NCBI RefSeq assembly: GCF_000280925.3
Contig: NZ_CP012109.1
Coordinates: forward strand, 5,662,501-5,726,500
Direction: 5' to 3'
Source: Myxococcus hansupus
GTDB taxonomy: Bacteria; Myxococcota; Myxococcia; Myxococcales; Myxococcaceae
Length of the DNA stretch: 64,000 bases
Positions 60,217 to 64,000 of this stretch are shown piece by piece. Position numbers and translations under genes: made by a program. Position 1 is the stretch's first letter, and each line of letters starts with the position of its first letter. Under the pieces are notes generated by a model. It had not been told where the DNA came from, did not search any database, and saw nothing but the letters and a program-made list of their open reading frames with translations.

Positions 60217-62340
60217 CTACCGCGTGGAGATGCGCGCCACCGGCTGGATGTTCAGCTCGGGGGACAGCTCCTGGTAGCTGAGCACGGAGAACGACGGGTT
60301 GAACTCGTACTCCAGCAGCTTGCGGACGTAGCGCCGGATGTCCATCGCCGTGAGGATGACGGGCCGCTGCGCACTGGGCGGCAGGTGTCCGCACTCCGAG
60401 CGCACGGCCTGGACGATTTCCTGCGCCAGCTCCGGCTCCAGCGCCAGGTGCGCGCCTGCCGAGGTCCGCTTCACCGAGCCGCGGATGGCGTCCTCGATGT
60501 TCGGGTCCAGCAGGTACACCACCAGGGTGCCGGTGCCGCGCGCATACTTGTGCGAGATGTAGCGCCGCTGGGACGCACGCACATGCTCGGTGAGCATCAC
60601 GTTGTCCGCCTCCACCTGCCCGTACTCGGCCAGGGCCTGGAGGATGCCGCGCAAGTCACGGATGGAGATCTCCTCCTCCACCAGACGCTGGAGGATGTCC
60701 GTGAGCTTCAGCACGTTGACGACCTTGGGGACGACCTCCTTCACGATGGCGGGGAAGGCCTTCTCCAACTGCTCCAGCATCGTCTGCGTCTCCTGCACGC
60801 CCACGAACTCGCGGGCGTTGCGCCGCAGCACGGCGGCGGTGTGCAGGATGATGTAGCCAGGCACGTCCCACGTCGTGAGGCCGGCGGCCTCCAGCGTGTC
60901 GCGGTGATGCTCGGGGACCCAGGCGGCGGGCTGCCGGGTGGCGGGGTTCACCGCCTCGAAGCCCTGGATGTTCATCAACCGCAGCCGGTCCACCGTGTCG
61001 TTCACCAGGATGTGGCCCAACGTGGCCTGCCCGGTGACGACGGGAACCTCGTTGATTTGAACCTGGTACGCCCCTGGCGGCAGCGAGCCGTTGCCACGCG
61101 CGCGAACGCCCGGGAAGCGGACACCCAGCTCCACGAAGAGGCCGTCGCGCATGAACGGGATGAGCTCGAAGAGGAACCGCCCGTTGTCCTGGCGCGAGTC
61201 CACATAGGGCACCAGCGCGTCGGACACCTCCAGGACGATGGGCGTGACGACGGGGATGAAGAGCTCGGAGTCCGGGTTGAGCGCCTCCTTGGGCGCGGGC
61301 TCGGAGGCCATGGGCGTGCCCAGGTCCGTCTCCATCGCGGGGCCCATGTCCTCCGCCTCCACCGCCTGCTTCTGCTTCTTCAGCATCGTCCAGGCGCCCG
61401 CGCCCGCGCCGATGCCCAGCAGGAAGAAGGGAATCTTGGGCAGACCCGGCACCAGGCCGAGCACGATGAGCATGCCCGAGGCGATGGCGATGGCCTTGGG
61501 ATAGGCCGTCAACTGCGTGCCCATGTCCATGCCGAGGTGATTGCCCTCTTCCTCGCCACCGACGCGCGTCACGATGATACCGGCGCACGTGGAGATGAGG
61601 ATGGCGGGAATCATGCCGACCAGACCGTCACCGATGGTGAGCAGCGTGTACTTCTGCGCCGCGTCGCCGGCCGACATGCCCTTCTGCGTCACGCCGATGA
61701 TGAGGCCACCGACGATGTTGACGACGGTGATGATGATGCTCGCGATGGCGTCGCCCTTCACGAACTTCATGGCGCCGTCCATGGCGCCGAAGAGCTGGCT
61801 TTCACGCTCCAGGTCGCGGCGCTTCTTCTTGCCCTGGTCCTGGTCGATGGAGCCGGCCCGAAGGTCGGCGTCGATGGACATCTGCTTTCCGGGCATCGCG
61901 TCCAGGGTGAAGCGGGCGGCCACTTCAGCGACGCGCTCCGAGCCCTTGGAAATCACGATGAAGTTCACGATGACCAGGATGATGAAGAGGATGGCGCCGA
62001 CGACGAAGTTGCCCTGCACCACGAAGTTACCGAACGCCACGACCACCTCTCCCGGGTCACCGGTGAGGAGGATGAGACGCGTGGTGGAGATGGTCAGCGA
62101 CAGCCGGAACATCGTCGTGATGAGCAACAGCGTCGGGAACACCGACAACTGGAGCGCGCCCGGCACGTAGAGGGAGACGAGGAGCAGAACCACCGAGATG
62201 CTGATGTTCAGCGTCAGCAGCACGTCCAGCAGCAGCGTGGGCAGCGGGACGATCATCATCCCGACGATGGCCACGACCACCACGGCAAGGACGATGTCGG
62301 AGTACTTGTTGAGGAAGCTGTTCGGATTGGTGGCGGCCAT
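60217..62340 (-). CDS. sctV: Type III secretion export gate protein SctV (FlhA family)
   Basis: A 707-aa export gate protein. The N-terminal half has about eight membrane helices, with the FHIPEP signature region (FRLSLTISTTRLIL, then SKGSERVAEVAARFTLDAMP and GKQMSIDADL). The C-terminal half is the cytosolic nonameric ring domain (RDLRGILQALAEYGQVEADN). Length matches both SctV and FlhA. No flagellar genes are nearby, and myxobacteria glide without flagella, so SctV of a non-flagellar type III system is the better call. It stands alone on its strand; a TAGGAT element lies 12 nt before its ATG. Confidence 0.92.
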   Translation of the reverse strand: MAATNPNSFLNKYSDIVLAVVVVAIVGMMIVPLPTLLLDVLLTLNISISVVLLLVSLYVPGALQLSVFPTLLLITTMFRLSLTISTTRLILLTGDPGEVVVAFGNFVVQGNFVVGAILFIILVIVNFIVISKGSERVAEVAARFTLDAMPGKQMSIDADLRAGSIDQDQGKKKRRDLERESQLFGAMDGAMKFVKGDAIASIIITVVNIVGGLIIGVTQKGMSAGDAAQKYTLLTIGDGLVGMIPAILISTCAGIIVTRVGGEEEGNHLGMDMGTQLTAYPKAIAIASGMLIVLGLVPGLPKIPFFLLGIGAGAGAWTMLKKQKQAVEAEDMGPAMETDLGTPMASEPAPKEALNPDSELFIPVVTPIVLEVSDALVPYVDSRQDNGRFLFELIPFMRDGLFVELGVRFPGVRARGNGSLPPGAYQVQINEVPVVTGQATLGHILVNDTVDRLRLMNIQGFEAVNPATRQPAAWVPEHHRDTLEAAGLTTWDVPGYIILHTAAVLRRNAREFVGVQETQTMLEQLEKAFPAIVKEVVPKVVNVLKLTDILQRLVEEEISIRDLRGILQALAEYGQVEADNVMLTEHVRASQRRYISHKYARGTGTLVVYLLDPNIEDAIRGSVKRTSAGAHLALEPELAQEIVQAVRSECGHLPPSAQRPVILTAMDIRRYVRKLLEYEFNPSFSVLSYQELSPELNIQPVARISTR

Positions 62341-62352
62341 CAGCGGTCAGGC

Positions 62353-62383
62353 ATCCTAGGCCAACCTGCCCCCCTTCTGTCAG
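62353..62383 (-). promoter_or_regulatory. Promoter candidate for sctV
   Basis: On the minus strand: CTGACA (62383-62378), 19-bp spacer, TAGGAT (62358-62353), then 12 nt to ATG 62340. The spacer is longer than ideal. Confidence 0.35.
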
Positions 62384-62559
62384 GGGGGGCATCACGAAGT
62401 CCCCTTCCCCCGCCTGGGCCCGTGGCCCTAGCAGCCGGGCAGTCAACCGAAGTGGACATTCGTTCTTGCGCCGCGCCCCGTCACGCGGGTTCATCCCCGG
62501 TCGTGCCCTGCCGTCATGAGAGGGCCGGGGCAGGCCACGCGAAACCTGGGGAGAACACG

Positions 62560-63357
62560 ATGCGACTGAAGAGTGCCGTGGGCAGGGGGCTTCCGTTGAT
62601 GCTGTTGGGCGCGGCCCTGGCCTGTTCCGCCTGTTCGGACAATGGCTCCAACCCGCCGGGGCCCTCCGGGAACGGTGAGAAGAACGTCGTCAAGGGCAAG
62701 GCCGTGGACGCCGCGGGACGGCCCCTGGCCGGGGTGGAAGTCGTGGCGGACAACCAGGTCCTCTACAACTCCGACGTGGTGGGCGTGACCGGCGCGGACG
62801 GCACCTACCGGCTGGAGCTGGGCCAGGCGGCGGCGACCTGGAACGCCAGCGCGCGGCTCAAGCGCGACATCAATGGCCGCAGCTTCACCTTTGAACTGCA
62901 CCCCTTCAACGCCAGCCCCTTCGCGGGGAACGAGGGCGCCGTTCGGGACTTCACCTGGCGGCTCACGGGCGCCAGGCCCGAAGGCGGCGTCTACGGGAGC
63001 GGCGTCTTCTTCCGGCTCGCGGACTACGTGGACCCGGCGGACCCGGACCAGGCGCTTCAGGACGAGCACGTCGAGCTGACGCTCACCCCGGTGGGGCCGC
63101 TGGCGGACGGCAGCACGGGGAGCCCCACGACGGGACGCGGTGCCTCAACGGGGGACGGCTTCGGCATGCCGGACGTGGCGATTGCGCGCTACACGGTGAC
63201 GGGCCGCTACGCCCCGCCGGGACAGGCGGTCCGCCCCCTGCTCGTACGCGTCCAGGGGGGTGACACCTATACCGAATCCGTCACGGCGGACTTCAGGCCC
63301 GTCATTGAAGGCGGAGACGGCCCGTACCGCATGGACGTGGAGCTGAAGTTCCCCTGA
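62560..63357 (+). CDS. Lipoprotein with carboxypeptidase-regulatory-like domain
   Basis: A 265-aa lipoprotein. ATG 62560 follows GGGGAGA. The signal peptide ends in lipobox CSAC (about Cys25), then a Gly/Asn/Pro linker. A beta-sandwich CarboxypepD_reg-like domain follows (about residues 42-130: VVKGKAVDAAGRPLAGVEVV and VVGVTGADGTYRLEL). A C-terminal beta-rich region (YTVTGRYAPPGQAVRPLLVR) completes it. It is probably a surface or periplasmic structural lipoprotein. Divergent from sctV across 219 bp. Confidence 0.82.
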   Translation: MRLKSAVGRGLPLMLLGAALACSACSDNGSNPPGPSGNGEKNVVKGKAVDAAGRPLAGVEVVADNQVLYNSDVVGVTGADGTYRLELGQAAATWNASARLKRDINGRSFTFELHPFNASPFAGNEGAVRDFTWRLTGARPEGGVYGSGVFFRLADYVDPADPDQALQDEHVELTLTPVGPLADGSTGSPTTGRGASTGDGFGMPDVAIARYTVTGRYAPPGQAVRPLLVRVQGGDTYTESVTADFRPVIEGGDGPYRMDVELKFP

Positions 63358-63411
63358 GCGGAGCCCAGGGTTTCGGGCCCGGGCCTCGACAGGCCCGGCC
63401 CGCCTCGGCGG

Positions 63412-63882
63412 TTACGCCGCGCCGTCGCTTCCGGACTCGGAGGCCGGGGACTCCTCGGCGCTCTCCAGCGCGGCGGCGGCCAGCATCCGGGCACGGGCGC
63501 TGAGCGGGTCCTGCCCTTCCGGGTCCAGGCCCACCGCGTGATTGAAGTCCCGGGCCGCCTCGTGGACCTTGCCCAGGCGCAGGTGGACTTCCCCGCGGTT
63601 GACGAAGGGCGTGAGGTCGCTGGGGTCCAGTTCAATGGCGCGGTTGAAATAGGACTCGGCCAGATCCAGGTCCTCCAGCGCCAGATGGCAGGCGCCGAGC
63701 GCCGTCTGGAAGTAGGCCTCGGTGGGGTCCATGGCCGCCAGGGACTGGAACAAGGTCAGCGACTCACGGAAGCGGCCGTCCTGGAAGAGGTTGAAGCCTT
63801 CGGTGGCCCGTTCGAGCATCTCGGGGCCGGACAGAGGCTTCACGTCGTCGTTGGTCACCGATGCCTTGGATTCAGTCGTCAT
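63412..63882 (-). CDS. SycD/LcrH-like TPR protein (putative type III chaperone)
   Basis: A 156-aa cytoplasmic protein with about three TPR units (LERATEGFNLFQDGRFRESL, LTLFQSLAAMDPTEAYFQTA, LGACHLALEDLDLAESYFNR). The pattern FxxFQxG.(3-6)FQ.L...D....F...LGAC is that of the SycD/LcrH class of type III translocator chaperones. ATG 63882 has GAGGG ten bases upstream; a GTG at 63888 is too close to it. The acidic tail is (EESPASESGSDGAA). Nearness to sctV supports a type III role, but generic TPR scaffolding cannot be excluded. Confidence 0.75.
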   Translation of the reverse strand: MTTESKASVTNDDVKPLSGPEMLERATEGFNLFQDGRFRESLTLFQSLAAMDPTEAYFQTALGACHLALEDLDLAESYFNRAIELDPSDLTPFVNRGEVHLRLGKVHEAARDFNHAVGLDPEGQDPLSARARMLAAAALESAEESPASESGSDGAA

Positions 63883-64000
63883 CTGCACACATCCCTCACG
63901 AGGGCGGGAGGACGGCCCCGGAGCCGGTAGGGCAAGCGGCTCCGGGCGCCGGGAGCTTAGACTGTTATCGGCTTTTCCACCAAAACGGTGCGCGCCTTTG

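Noticed and set aside
59986..63357. An 1,123-codon plus-strand frame running antisense through sctV
   Set aside because: Only its last 265 codons, the lipoprotein from 62560, look like protein; the rest is antisense to sctV.

Overview
This 64 kb window is high-GC DNA with tightly packed genes, many joined by ATGA stop/start overlaps. It almost certainly comes from a Myxococcus-like myxobacterium. The clearest evidence is a toxin lipoprotein / double-CXXCG immunity pair of the SitA6/SitI6 type, a group known from Myxococcus. Other support comes from a type III export gate gene outside any flagellar cluster, many outer-membrane lipoproteins, FHA-domain proteins, an FHA-type sigma54 activator and a cNMP-HEAT-transporter fusion. 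The species cannot be fixed from sequence alone.

Layout. (1) 1-14.5 kb: a type II secretion operon, gspC(partial)-D-E-F-(small ORF)-G-(second GspG-like)-H-I-J-K-L-M-N, ending at a hairpin. (2) 14.6-16.9 kb: a double-FHA sigma54-dependent activator and an ECF sigma factor. (3) 16.9-20.6 kb: a four-Cys protein coupled to an S46 dipeptidyl peptidase, and a divergent M50-like membrane protease. (4) 20.6-26 kb: an accessory island. A SitA6-like toxin gene (frameshifted at its lipobox) and its SitI6-like immunity gene lie between two 50-bp direct repeats that duplicate the 3' end of the M50 gene. A VOC lipoprotein, an IS5-type transposase remnant, an orphan immunity-like gene and gene debris follow. 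(5) 26-28.9 kb: a seven-repeat amphipathic Arg/Glu protein with a Met/Gly/His linker, an MBL hydrolase and a secreted protein. (6) 29.2-33.5 kb: parC-parE. (7) 33.6-38.8 kb: two PEGA proteins and an SppA fused to a barrel-like domain. (8) 39-40.7 kb: rho with a poly-Arg/poly-Gln N-terminus. (9) 40.7-48 kb: a B-box/DUF4129/DUF4350/MoxR/DUF58 operon, facing pyrophosphatase and SpoIIM-like genes. (10) 48-59.9 kb: a gluzincin lipoprotein, a degenerate 5'-nucleotidase-like lipoprotein, a Npt-HEAT-cNMP fusion, an RDD protein, a small barrel, a TPR lipoprotein and a tandem FHA protein. (11) 60.2-63.9 kb: the type III export gate sctV and a SycD/LcrH-like TPR protein.

How the genes fit together. The T2SS operon encodes a near-complete secretion machine: GspD secretin, E/F/L/M/C inner-membrane platform and G-K pseudopilins. 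GspO, which cleaves prepilins, is not here. The MoxR/DUF58/DUF4129/DUF4350 set with SpoIIM and RDD genes resembles a cell-envelope chaperone module that is usually one cluster; here it is split.

A window-wide pattern deserves attention. At least nine genes have a TANNNT hexamer 6-10 nt before the start codon and no Shine-Dalgarno sequence, as expected for leaderless mRNAs. No tRNA, rRNA or CRISPR array was recognised.
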